A DNA stretch of 64,000 bases from Brevundimonas intermedia (GTDB taxonomy: Bacteria; Pseudomonadota; Alphaproteobacteria; Caulobacterales; Caulobacteraceae). The position numbers and the translations under genes were made by a program. A model generated the notes under the pieces. The model saw only the letters and a program-made list of their open reading frames with translations, did no database searches and was not told the origin of the DNA. Each line of letters opens with the position of its first letter. Position 1 is the stretch's first letter. Below, one piece after another: positions 29,008 to 37,479 of the stretch. The DNA lies in contig NZ_BSFD01000004.1 in the NCBI RefSeq assembly GCF_027922165.1, positions 166,564 to 230,563 on the forward strand. Reading direction: 5' to 3'.

Positions 29008-29100
29008 GCGGGCGTCCATGTCCGTTCGGGGGTCCGTCCGTGTTTCCTCTGGACGTTTGATAACACGGCGCCTAAGCAGGTGCTCGCTCAATTTGACCTT

Positions 29101-29132
29101 GCGAAATCCCGATTTAGGGTATTTTATTTCGC
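29101..29132. promoter_or_regulatory. Inverted repeat in the bkd regulatory gap, candidate Lrp-type operator
   Basis: GCGAAAT at 29101-29107 and ATTTCGC at 29126-29132 form a perfect 7-base inverted repeat with an 18-base AT-rich centre (GATTTAGGGTATTTT). It lies between divergent bkdA1 and the Lrp-family gene. The arms are about 2.4 helical turns apart, which suits a multimeric regulator. Binding is inferred. Confidence 0.5.
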
Positions 29133-29156
29133 CATACTGTTAATCGGAGAAACGCA

Positions 29157-29645
29157 TTGGCGGACGAACTCGATCCCATCGACGCTCGGATCCTGGATAT
29201 CCTGCAACAAGACGCCGGCCTGTCGGTGGCGGAGGTCGCGGACCGGGTCGGTCTGTCGGCCTCGCCCTGCTGGCGCCGGATCAAACGACTGGAAGATTCC
29301 GGTCTGATCACCAAGCGCGTAACCCTTTTGAACGCGCAACTGCTGGGCCTCGACTTCGAGGTCTACGCCATCGTCAAACTGATGCTGCCGTCGGCCGAGA
29401 ACCTCGACATCTTCGAGGCCGCCGTCGCCAAATGGCCGGAAGTGGTTCAGTGCGCCACCATTACGGGGCGCGAAGACTATGTGCTGCGGATCATCACGTC
29501 CGACATGCACGCCTTCGACAAGTTCCTGCGCGAGAAGCTGCTGGCGCTGGGCATCGTTTCGGACTGCGAGAGCCATATCGTCACGCGCGGCGTGAAGAAT
29601 GTGACCGCTCTGCCTCTTGGCATAGTCACCCCTCACGTCGGATAA
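29157..29645 (+). CDS. bkdR: Lrp/AsnC family regulator, probable BkdR
   Basis: An N-terminal winged helix-turn-helix (LDPIDARILDILQQDAGLSV, then SASPCWRRIKRLEDSGLI) is followed by the RAM effector-binding domain (residues about 65-145). The start is TTG 29157 with GGAGA seven bases upstream. It is divergent from the bkd operon, as in Pseudomonas, where BkdR activates the operon in response to branched-chain amino acids. The assignment to BkdR rests on this position. Length (162 residues) is typical. Confidence 0.87.
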   Translation: MADELDPIDARILDILQQDAGLSVAEVADRVGLSASPCWRRIKRLEDSGLITKRVTLLNAQLLGLDFEVYAIVKLMLPSAENLDIFEAAVAKWPEVVQCATITGREDYVLRIITSDMHAFDKFLREKLLALGIVSDCESHIVTRGVKNVTALPLGIVTPHVG

Positions 29646-29704
29646 GACTGTTCGGCGGACCTTTCCACTGAGGGCCTTGGTCCGCCGAAGGGGATGCCGA
29701 AATC

Positions 29705-30643
29705 ATGATCGAACTGGTGATCGACGCGCGCCGCAAGGACCTGGGCGGGTTCGAGGTCGGCCGCGTCCTGCCCTTCCATTCGCGCCGAATGGTCGGGCCC
29801 TTCATTTTTCTGGACCAGATGGGGCCGGCCGAGTTCGCGCCGGGCTCGGACGCCATCGACGTGCGGCCGCACCCGCACATCGGCCTGTCGACCCTCACCT
29901 ATCTGTTCGAGGGTGAGATCATGCACCATGACAACCTCGGCTATAATCAGGTCATCCGCCCCGGCGAGGTGAACTGGATGACCGCCGGCAAGGGCATTGT
30001 CCACTCCGAGCGCACGGACCCCCTTAAGAAGAGCCGGGGCGGACCGATGCACGGCATGCAGGCCTGGATCGCCCTGCCCGACGAGGCCGAGGAAATCGAT
30101 CCCGCCTTCCATCACCTGGATGAGGACGCCCAGCCCGCTTACGAGAACGGTGGCCTGTTTGCGCGCCTGGTGGCGGGCGAGGCCTATGGCGCCAAGGCGG
30201 CCGTGCCGGTGTCTTCGCCGCTCTTCTACGTCCATTGGGAGCTTCAGCCCGGCGTCAGAACCGCGCCCCCTCCGGGCAAGGGCGCCGGCGGCATGAGCGA
30301 ACGCGCCCTGTTTGTGGCCAAGGGCTCCATCGAGGTCGACGACCGCACCTTCCACGAAGGCCAGATGATCGTGCTGGAGCCGACGGCTGAGCCGACCATT
30401 AAGGCCCTCGTTCAGTCGACCGTCATGGTCCTGGGCGGCGAACCGGTGGGCGAACGGCTGATCTGGTGGAATTTCGTCGCCTCCAGCCAGGCCCGCATCG
30501 ACCAGGCCAAGGCGGACTGGAAGGCGGGCCGGATGGCCTTGCCCAGCGAGGATTCGCTGGAGTTCATCCCCTTGCCGGACGAACCCGCCAAGGCTCAGGC
30601 CGCGCCGGCCCCTGTCGCACCCCCGCCCACCGACCCGGTGTAG
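29705..30643 (+). CDS. Pirin family protein
   Basis: A bicupin protein of 312 residues. The N-terminal cupin has the metal ligands in RPHPHIGLSTLTYLFEGE and HSERTDP, which fit iron-dependent pirins such as the quercetinase YhhW. The C-terminal Pirin_C domain (about 180-285) lacks clear metal ligands, as usual. The Pro/Ala-rich tail (residues 295-312) is extra. It starts 59 bases after bkdR and may be read from the same promoter. Substrate is unknown. Confidence 0.9.
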   Translation: MIELVIDARRKDLGGFEVGRVLPFHSRRMVGPFIFLDQMGPAEFAPGSDAIDVRPHPHIGLSTLTYLFEGEIMHHDNLGYNQVIRPGEVNWMTAGKGIVHSERTDPLKKSRGGPMHGMQAWIALPDEAEEIDPAFHHLDEDAQPAYENGGLFARLVAGEAYGAKAAVPVSSPLFYVHWELQPGVRTAPPPGKGAGGMSERALFVAKGSIEVDDRTFHEGQMIVLEPTAEPTIKALVQSTVMVLGGEPVGERLIWWNFVASSQARIDQAKADWKAGRMALPSEDSLEFIPLPDEPAKAQAAPAPVAPPPTDPV

Positions 30644-30645
30644 TC

Positions 30646-30792
30646 TTCTCCCTCCCCTTTATGGGGAGGGGCGGCGAACCCCGGACTTGATCCGGGGGTA
30701 GCCGGGGTGGGGCAGTCAGGACATCGCTCGCGCCGTTACGGCCCCACCCGGATCGCTGCGCGATCATCCCTCCCCATGAAGGAGAGGGAGAA
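30646..30792. repeat. Palindromic 147-base element with 24-base terminal inverted repeats
   Basis: Ends at 30646-30669 and 30769-30792 (TTCTCCCTCNCCTTNATGGG...) pair with 2 mismatches in 24. Inside them GGGTGGGGC (30705-30713) pairs perfectly with GCCCCACCC (30741-30749), and a CCCCGGA-CTTGA-TCCGGGG hairpin lies in the left half. The element begins 2 bases after the pirin stop. It is non-coding, lacks a transposase, and resembles a MITE or paired REP element. Confidence 0.85.
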
Positions 30793-30840
30793 CAAACCTG
30801 CGATTTGCCCCCGCCCTCGCAACCCGCTAACGCCTCCGCC

Positions 30841-31806
30841 ATGAACTTCGATTTCGACGCCCAGGTCACCGCCGCCCTGTTCGACAACGCCGGCGCCGTC
30901 TTCGCCCTCGGCGACGGCTCGGTCCGGTTCGCCGACGGCGCGACGGTCCAGGCTCATGACGGCGCCGTCCTGTGCGCCGCCGTCCACCCGAGCGGCGACG
31001 GCATCGTCACCGGCGGCGACGACGGCCAAGTGGTCTGGAGCCGCCGCGGCGCCGAAACTGCGGTCCTGGCCACGGCCAAGAACCAGTGGATCGACTCCCT
31101 CGACGCCTCGCCCGCCTCGGGCCTGATCGCCTTCTCCTGGGGCCGCACCCTGTCGGTGATCGACCCCAAGGACGCAGCCTTCCGCCGCGATTTCCAGCAC
31201 GAACGCACCGTCTCCGGCGTCGCTTTCGAGCCCAAGGGCCGGCGGATCGCCGCCTCGACCTACGGCGGCGCGGCCCTCTGGTACGCCCGGATCGAGAAGC
31301 AGCAGCCGGTCAAACTGGCCTGGGCCGGATCCCACACGGGCGTGGCCTTCTCCCCCGACGGCGCCTTCGTGGTCACCACCATGCAGGACAGCCAACTGCA
31401 CGGCTGGCGGCTGAAGGACGCCAAGAACCTGCGCATGGGCGGCTATCCGTCCAAGGTCCGCTCGCTGGCCTTCCTCGCCGGCGGGCAGCTTCTGGCCACC
31501 TCGGGCGCGCAGGGCGCGGTGCTGTGGCCCTTCGTGGGCTCGAACGGTCCCATGGGGCGCGAGGCGAGTGAGATCGGCTATGACGACTCCACCCTGGTCA
31601 ATCTGGTCTCGGCCCGGACCGAGCACGGCCTGTTGGCCGCCGGCCTGACCGACGGCCGGGTCTGGGTCGCCCATCCGGCCGCCCAGGGCCTGAACTTCGT
31701 CAAGGCCGAGAAGGGCCCGTCCATCGTCGCCCTGTCCCTCAGCCCGGCCGCCGACAAGGTCGCCTGGGCCGACGAGGACGGCGCCGCCGGCGTGGCGATC
31801 CTGTAA
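30841..31806 (+). CDS. WD40 repeat protein coupled to mtgA
   Basis: The 321-residue protein consists of repeated beta-propeller blades with phrases such as AHDGAVLCAAVHPSGDGIVTGGDDGQV, HERTVSGVAFEPKGRRIAAS, SHTGVAFSPDGAFVVTTMQD and KVRSLAFLAGGQLLATSGAQG. No signal peptide or membrane helix is seen, so it should be cytosolic and act as a scaffold. ATG 30841 fits the first blade; an in-frame ATG lies at 30805. Its stop overlaps the ATG of mtgA by one base (TAATG), so the two are translationally coupled. Function is unknown. Confidence 0.87.
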   Translation: MNFDFDAQVTAALFDNAGAVFALGDGSVRFADGATVQAHDGAVLCAAVHPSGDGIVTGGDDGQVVWSRRGAETAVLATAKNQWIDSLDASPASGLIAFSWGRTLSVIDPKDAAFRRDFQHERTVSGVAFEPKGRRIAASTYGGAALWYARIEKQQPVKLAWAGSHTGVAFSPDGAFVVTTMQDSQLHGWRLKDAKNLRMGGYPSKVRSLAFLAGGQLLATSGAQGAVLWPFVGSNGPMGREASEIGYDDSTLVNLVSARTEHGLLAAGLTDGRVWVAHPAAQGLNFVKAEKGPSIVALSLSPAADKVAWADEDGAAGVAIL

Positions 31807-32501
31807 TGGCGCGCGGGCGGAAAAAGGGTTGGTTCCGGGCGGCCCTGATCGCCCTGGCGGTCCTGGCCCTGCTGCCCATCGGCGGTGTGTTGATCGTCGC
31901 CGTCCTGCCGCCCGCCCCGACCATATTGATGCTGCGCCAGGCCGTGCGCGGCGAGGGTCTGGACTATCAGTGGCGCGGTCTGAACGACATCTCGCCCAAT
32001 CTGGTCAACGCCGCCATCGCCGCCGAGGACGCCCGTTTCTGCAGCCACCAGGGCTTCGACATGGAGGCGATCCAGAAGGCCCTGGACCACAACGCCGAGG
32101 GCGGCCGCATCCGCGGCGGCTCGACCATCAGCCAGCAAACGGCCAAGAACGTCTTCCTCTGGCCGGGCCGCGATTGGATCCGCAAGGGATTCGAGGCGGG
32201 CTACACCGTCCTGATCGAGACCGTCTGGTCCAAACGCCGGATCATGGAGGTCTATCTGAACGTGGTCGAATGGGCCCCGGGCGTCTACGGCGCCCAGGCC
32301 GCCGCCCAGCACTGGTTCGGCAAGGACGCCGCCGACCTGACCCCCCGCGAGGCCGCGCGTCTCGCCGCCATCCTCCCCGCGCCCCGCCGTTACAAGGCGG
32401 CGTCGCCCGGCCCGTATGTCCGCCGACGCGCCTCGCGCATCCAGGCCGCCATGGGGACGGTCCGCACTCAGGATCTGAACGCCTGCGTCCGGCTCAAATA
32501 G
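31806..32501 (+). CDS. mtgA: Monofunctional peptidoglycan glycosyltransferase
   Basis: MtgA polymerises lipid II glycan strands at the inner membrane. A basic N-terminus (MARGRKKGWFR) and one membrane helix (LIALAVLALLPIGGVLIVAVL) precede the GT51 domain, with the catalytic glutamate in AAEDARFCSHQGFD, GGSTISQQTAKNVFLWPGR, and KRRIMEVYLNVVEWAPGVYG. There is no transpeptidase domain and the length (231) is typical of MtgA. It is coupled to the upstream WD40 gene. Confidence 0.94.
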   Translation: MARGRKKGWFRAALIALAVLALLPIGGVLIVAVLPPAPTILMLRQAVRGEGLDYQWRGLNDISPNLVNAAIAAEDARFCSHQGFDMEAIQKALDHNAEGGRIRGGSTISQQTAKNVFLWPGRDWIRKGFEAGYTVLIETVWSKRRIMEVYLNVVEWAPGVYGAQAAAQHWFGKDAADLTPREAARLAAILPAPRRYKAASPGPYVRRRASRIQAAMGTVRTQDLNACVRLK

Positions 32502-32600
32502 GCCGAAGGCCGATAGCCGCCAAAAATCTCCGCTGAACGGCGGCGCTTGACGACGGATCACGGCTGACCTCTCCTGCCCGCGCTGTTCAGGAGATTCATC

Positions 32601-34511
32601 ATGAAGCGTCAGATGATGACCGCCGTCGCGGTCTGCGCCCTCGCCTTCACCGCCGGCTGCGCCGCCGTCACGACCCCGACCCCTGACGCGACCCTTCCGC
32701 TTCAGGCCGACGGCGGCGAACAGACCTTCACCCCCGCACCCGTCACCGCCACCGGCCTGCGCGCCGACTATCCGACCACCGTCGCGGGCGCCACCCAGTT
32801 CGTCGCAGACGCCGAGGCCAAGATGCTGACCTTCGGCGAATACGCCGCCCGGGTGCAATGGAACCGCGCCACCAACATCACCTTCGACACCATGTGGCTG
32901 GAGTCAAAGGTCAACGCCGAAGCGACCGAGCTTCAGGTCCAGTTCGCCAACCAGGCGGCGAAGTTCAATGATGTCGCGGTCGATCCCGTCGTCCGGCGCA
33001 AGCTGAACCTGATGCGGCTGGGCATCGTCCTGCCCGCCCCCAACCGTCCCGGCGCGGCCGAGGAGCTGTCGCAAATCACCACCCGGCTGGACTCGACCTA
33101 TTCGACCGGCAAGTTCGACTTCAAGGGCCGGCCGATCACCCTGGACGAGGCCTCGCTGATCCTGGCTGACAGCCGCGATCCGAACGAGACCAAGGCCCTG
33201 TACGAAGGCTGGCGCACCGTCTCGCCGGTGATGAAGAACGACTACGCCCGCGTGGTCGAGATCGCCAACGAGGGCGCGCGCGACCTGGGCTTCGCCGACA
33301 CCGGCGCCCTGTGGCGATCCGGCTACGACATGCCCGCTGACGATTTCGCCGAGGAGACCGACCGCCTGTGGGCCCAGGTCAAACCCTTCTACGAGAATCT
33401 GCACTGCTATGTCCGCGCCCGGCTGAACGCCAAATACGGCGACGCCGTCCAGCCCGACCACGGCCCGATCCGCGCCGACCTCCTGGGCAATATGTGGTCG
33501 CAGCAGTGGGGCAATATTTATGACGTCGTGGCCCCAACCAGCGGCGGCGCCTCCAGCTATGACCTGACCGAACTGCTGAAGACCGCCGACTATGACCCCG
33601 TGAAAATGGTCAGGACCGGCGAGGGCTTCTACGTCTCCCTGGGCCTCGATCCCCTGCCCCAGACCTTCTGGGAGCGCAGCCAGATCGTCCGCCCGCGCGA
33701 CCGTGAGGTGGTCTGCCACGCCTCGGCCTGGGACCTCGACAACGCCGACGACATCCGCATCAAGATGTGCACCAACGTCAACGGCGACGACTTCTACACC
33801 GTCCACCACGAGCTCGGTCACAACTACTACCAGCGCGCCTACAAGAACCAGCCGATGCTGTTCCGCAACGGGGCCAACGACGGCTTCCACGAGGCCATCG
33901 GCGACTTCGTCGGCCTGTCGGCCCTGACCCCCACCTATCTGAACCAGATCGGCCTGCTGAAGACGACGCCGGGGGCGGAGGAAGACATTCCCTTCCTGCT
34001 GAAGATGGCGCTCGACAAGATCGCCTTCCTGCCCTTCGGCCTGATGGTCGATCGCTGGCGCTGGGGCGTCTTCTCCGGCGAGACGTCGCCGGATCAGTAC
34101 AACGCCGCCTGGACCGCCGACATGCTGAAATACCAGGGCCTGGTTCCGCCGGGGCCGCGTCCGACCAACGCCTTCGACCCGGGCGCCAAATATCATGTGC
34201 CGGGCAACACCCCCTACACTCGCTACTTCCTGGCCCATATCTACCAGTTCCAGTTTCAGCGCGCGGCCTGCAAACAGGCGGGCTGGACCGGGCCGCTGCA
34301 CCGTTGCTCGGTCTACGGCAACGAGGCGGTCGGCGCCCGTTTCAACGCCATGCTGGAGATGGGTCAGTCCAAGCCCTGGCCCGAGGCCATGCAGGCCTTC
34401 ACCGGCGAGACCACCAACGACGCCTCCGCCGTGGCCGACTATTTCGCTCCGTTGAATGAATGGCTCACCGTTCAGAACCGCGGCCGCGACTGCGGCTGGT
34501 CTGAGGCCTGA
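32601..34511 (+). CDS. M2 family peptidyl-dipeptidase (ACE homologue), lipoprotein
   Basis: This 636-residue enzyme has a lipoprotein signal (VAVCALAFTAGC, acylated Cys20), so it is anchored in the envelope. The angiotensin-converting-enzyme family site is complete: HHELGH with zinc ligands His403 and His407, and GFHEAIGD with Glu431, exactly 24 residues later as in ACE. CHASAWDLDNADDIRIKMCT and PYTRYFLAHIYQFQFQ are further family motifs. It should remove C-terminal dipeptides from periplasmic oligopeptides. CAGGAGATTCATC before the ATG is the ribosome-binding site. It is monocistronic. Confidence 0.93.
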   Translation: MKRQMMTAVAVCALAFTAGCAAVTTPTPDATLPLQADGGEQTFTPAPVTATGLRADYPTTVAGATQFVADAEAKMLTFGEYAARVQWNRATNITFDTMWLESKVNAEATELQVQFANQAAKFNDVAVDPVVRRKLNLMRLGIVLPAPNRPGAAEELSQITTRLDSTYSTGKFDFKGRPITLDEASLILADSRDPNETKALYEGWRTVSPVMKNDYARVVEIANEGARDLGFADTGALWRSGYDMPADDFAEETDRLWAQVKPFYENLHCYVRARLNAKYGDAVQPDHGPIRADLLGNMWSQQWGNIYDVVAPTSGGASSYDLTELLKTADYDPVKMVRTGEGFYVSLGLDPLPQTFWERSQIVRPRDREVVCHASAWDLDNADDIRIKMCTNVNGDDFYTVHHELGHNYYQRAYKNQPMLFRNGANDGFHEAIGDFVGLSALTPTYLNQIGLLKTTPGAEEDIPFLLKMALDKIAFLPFGLMVDRWRWGVFSGETSPDQYNAAWTADMLKYQGLVPPGPRPTNAFDPGAKYHVPGNTPYTRYFLAHIYQFQFQRAACKQAGWTGPLHRCSVYGNEAVGARFNAMLEMGQSKPWPEAMQAFTGETTNDASAVADYFAPLNEWLTVQNRGRDCGWSEA

Positions 34512-34571
34512 GGCCGCCCAGGCCATATAGGTCCGCGGGGCCGTTAACCTGAGGCTTGAGGCTTCTCTTAA

Positions 34572-34600
34572 CCGTATGACGGCATTCTGCCGACATACGG
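34572..34600. promoter_or_regulatory. Near-perfect 29-base inverted repeat before the TadG-like gene
   Basis: CCGTATG-A-CGGCA-TTC-TGCCG-A-CATACGG pairs at every position except two facing A residues. It lies 31 bases before the start codon. It could be an operator for a dimeric regulator or an mRNA hairpin controlling translation. TTAACC motifs at 34544 and 34568 lie just upstream. Confidence 0.65.
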
Positions 34601-34631
34601 GCCGTGTGCGCCCGGCAGGGAAGCGACGAAC

Positions 34632-36302
34632 TTGGCCTCTCCATCGATCCGTCGGGCGGTCCGCCGCCTCTGCAGCCTCGTCTCGCGCCTGGGCCACGAC
34701 CGGTGCGGCAATGTGGCGATGATCTTCGCGTTCAGCCTGCCGATCATCGCCATGCTGGCGCTCGGCGGCATTGATCTACACCGTGTGACGACGGCCCGGT
34801 CCCAGTTCCAGGACGCCCTGGACGCCGCCACCCTGTCTGCGGCCCGCTCGTCCTACACGGACCCCAAGGACTTGAAGACCGTCACCCTGATCACCCTGCG
34901 GGCCAATCTTGAGAATACAGAGATCGAGCCAATCCAGGATTCCGATGTCACTGTCGTGATGAACGGCACGACCGTCGTCGTCTCCGACGCGGTCGGCCGG
35001 GTGAAGACCTTGGTCGCCAACATCGTCCTGCCGCCTTACGGCCAACTGCTCGACGACACTATTCCCGTCAATGTCCATTCCGAGGTCAATCGGTCGGCCA
35101 AGAACCTTGAAGTGGCCATGGTGCTGGACATCACGGGCTCGATGGACGGCAACGACATCGCCAACCTCAAGACCGCCGCGCTCAAGATGGTCGATATCGT
35201 CGTCAAGGATGTCCAGACCCCCTACACTTCGCGCATGTCGGTCGTGCCCTATTCGATGGGGGTGTTTATGGGATCGCGCGCCGCCGCCGCGCGGGGGCCT
35301 GTGGCCGCGGGCAAGACCATCACCGGTGTCACCAAGGCCTGCACGCCGTCGAACAACCCCACCAGCTGCACCATTACGGTGAAGGCTGTGAATCATGGAT
35401 TCGCTGTCAATGATCGTGTCGTCGTCACTGGGGTGTCGGGTATGGCGATCAACAGCACGACCAATGCAACCCGGAGCTCCTCCAACACGGCTTTCACCGT
35501 CACGGCTCGTACGACCGACACTTTCACCTATGTCATCAGCAAAAACGTGACCGGCAGCTATTCCAGCGGCGGCACGGCCTATTGCACGGTCGCGGGCTGC
35601 CAGTATCTCGCCTACACCAATGCTGCAGGCAGTACGTCCGTTCATGAGATCAGCAACTGCGTGACGGAAAGGATCGGCTCAGCGGCCTATACCGATGCGG
35701 CGCCCGCCTCGGCCTATGTGGGGCGCAACTATTCCAGCACCAATGAGAACACCTGTCTTACGGTGGGGCTCCAGCCGCTGACCAGCGACCGCACCAGCTT
35801 GAAGTCGATCATCAACACCTTGTCGGCGGGCGGCTCGACCGCCGGCCACATCGGGACGGCCTGGGGCTGGTACACGGTGGCGCCCAATTTCAACAGCCTG
35901 TGGCCCACGGCCTCGGCCGCCAACGATTATGATGAGTTCAAAACCATCAAGGCGGTGGTCCTGATGACCGACGGGGACTTCAACACCCCCTATAACAGCG
36001 GGGTGATCGCCAAGGACTCGCTGTCCGGCTCCTATAGTCAGAACGATGTCAGGATCAATCAGAACGCAAGCAACGGTTCCTCGGCCTCGCAGGCGCAGAA
36101 GCTTTGCACCGCCATGAAGGCCAAGGGCGTCACCGTCTATACGGTCGGCTTCTCGATCACCGCCAACAGCGCGGCGGCGACCCTGTTGTCAGGCTGCGCC
36201 TCCTCGTCCGACAAGGCCTATCTCGCCAACAGCGGAACGGCCCTGGTCGCGGCCTTCGAGGCCATCGGCCGCGACATCACCCAGCTGCGGATCGCGCGCT
36301 GA
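34632..36302 (+). CDS. TadG-like pilus assembly protein with von Willebrand A domain
   Basis: The N-terminus (GNVAMIFAFSLPIIAMLALGG, residues about 32-55) is the TadE/TadG membrane segment, followed by ARSQFQDALDAATLSAAR. A von Willebrand A domain starts with MVLDITGSMDGNDI, a MIDAS variant, and continues to VVLMTDGDFNTPY and KGVTVYTVGFSI. The insert in the middle (about 220-330) is Ser/Thr-rich. The start is TTG 34632 with AGGGAAG upstream. No other tad/cpa gene is near, so this is an orphan or secondary copy that may act in surface adhesion. Confidence 0.88.
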   Translation: MASPSIRRAVRRLCSLVSRLGHDRCGNVAMIFAFSLPIIAMLALGGIDLHRVTTARSQFQDALDAATLSAARSSYTDPKDLKTVTLITLRANLENTEIEPIQDSDVTVVMNGTTVVVSDAVGRVKTLVANIVLPPYGQLLDDTIPVNVHSEVNRSAKNLEVAMVLDITGSMDGNDIANLKTAALKMVDIVVKDVQTPYTSRMSVVPYSMGVFMGSRAAAARGPVAAGKTITGVTKACTPSNNPTSCTITVKAVNHGFAVNDRVVVTGVSGMAINSTTNATRSSSNTAFTVTARTTDTFTYVISKNVTGSYSSGGTAYCTVAGCQYLAYTNAAGSTSVHEISNCVTERIGSAAYTDAAPASAYVGRNYSSTNENTCLTVGLQPLTSDRTSLKSIINTLSAGGSTAGHIGTAWGWYTVAPNFNSLWPTASAANDYDEFKTIKAVVLMTDGDFNTPYNSGVIAKDSLSGSYSQNDVRINQNASNGSSASQAQKLCTAMKAKGVTVYTVGFSITANSAAATLLSGCASSSDKAYLANSGTALVAAFEAIGRDITQLRIAR

Positions 36303-36320
36303 TCCGCTGCACCGCCACCG

Positions 36321-37286
36321 TCAGAGCAGGCGGATTTCCCGCAGCCGTTCGGTCAGATAGGCCTCGGCCGTGATGGTCTTTCCGGCGTAGCGGTCGGGAT
36401 TGTCCGGCGTCACGGCGCTGGCCAGGGTCTCGATCGGGAAGTCCGGGTTGAAGTGCAGGAAGAAGGGCGTCGAATAGCGGGCGAAGCCGCGCCGTTCCGG
36501 CGCCGGGTTGACCACTCGGTGGGTCGTCGACGGCAGGACGTGATTGGTCAGCCGCTGCAGCATGTCGCCGATATTGATCACCAGGGCGCCGGGCGGTGGC
36601 GCAATGTCCAGCCAGCTTCCGTCCTTCTCCTTCAACTGAAGCCCAGCTTCTTCGGCTCCCAGCAACAGGGTGATGACATTGATGTCCTCGTGGGCGCCGG
36701 CGCGGACGCCGGGCGCATCGGCCGGCACCGGCGGATAGTGCAGCAGCCGCAGCACGCTGTTGCCCATCTCGACCTTGTCGTCGAAATAGCCGTCGTCCAG
36801 GCCCAGATAGCGGGCGATGGCCCGCAGAATCTTGCGGCCCAGGGCGTCCAGATCCTCGTACATGCCATAGACATGGGCCTTGAAGCCGGGCGTTTCGTTC
36901 GGCCAGACATTGTCCCGCATGAACTGGCGGTACGGATGGTCCTGCGGAAGTTCGCGGCCCACGTGCCAGAACTCCTTCAGGTCGACGGTGGCGGCGCCCT
37001 TGGCCGCCTCGACGCCGAACGGGGTCAGGCCGCGCGCCCCGCCGGTTCCCGGCTGGTGGTATTGGCGTTTCACCTCTTCCGGCAGGGCGAAGAAGGCCTT
37101 GGCGTCATCAAGAGCGGCGGCGATGCGCGCCTCGTCCAGCCCGTGGTCCGCCACCACGGCGAAACCGAAGCGTGCGAAGGATGCGCCCAAGGCGTCGCTG
37201 AAACCCTGGAAGTCCGCGTCATAGCGCGTCATCGAAACCGGAGTAATGGCCCGAGGGGCGATGGGCTGGGTTTCGGTCGAGCTCAC
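36321..37286 (-). CDS. Isopenicillin-N-synthase-like 2OG-Fe(II) oxygenase
   Basis: The 321-residue enzyme has the DIOX_N N-terminal domain (FARFGFAVVADHGLDEARI) and a double-stranded beta helix. The iron triad is HEDINVITLLL (His and Asp) with the later histidine in LPSTTHRVVNP, and FARYSTPFF supplies the co-substrate Arg-x-Ser. Such enzymes hydroxylate or cyclise small molecules with 2-oxoglutarate and O2. Neighbours do not indicate a substrate. It is divergent from the OmpA-like lipoprotein gene. Confidence 0.9.
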   Translation of the reverse strand: MSSTETQPIAPRAITPVSMTRYDADFQGFSDALGASFARFGFAVVADHGLDEARIAAALDDAKAFFALPEEVKRQYHQPGTGGARGLTPFGVEAAKGAATVDLKEFWHVGRELPQDHPYRQFMRDNVWPNETPGFKAHVYGMYEDLDALGRKILRAIARYLGLDDGYFDDKVEMGNSVLRLLHYPPVPADAPGVRAGAHEDINVITLLLGAEEAGLQLKEKDGSWLDIAPPPGALVINIGDMLQRLTNHVLPSTTHRVVNPAPERRGFARYSTPFFLHFNPDFPIETLASAVTPDNPDRYAGKTITAEAYLTERLREIRLL

Positions 37287-37479
37287 AGGCGGTCTCCTTC
37301 AGGCGCTATGCGGCGGCTTCATACGCCTATTCCGCCGCCATGTCAGTCGGGGCGGATTGTCCTGGAGGCGGCTTTACAGGCTGACGGATGCGGAGGACCT
37401 GTTCATCTATGGTACAGCTTGGAACCTAGACAGTAAGCGGGCGTTTTCGCGCCAGACTGCAATTCGGAAGGAACATTCC

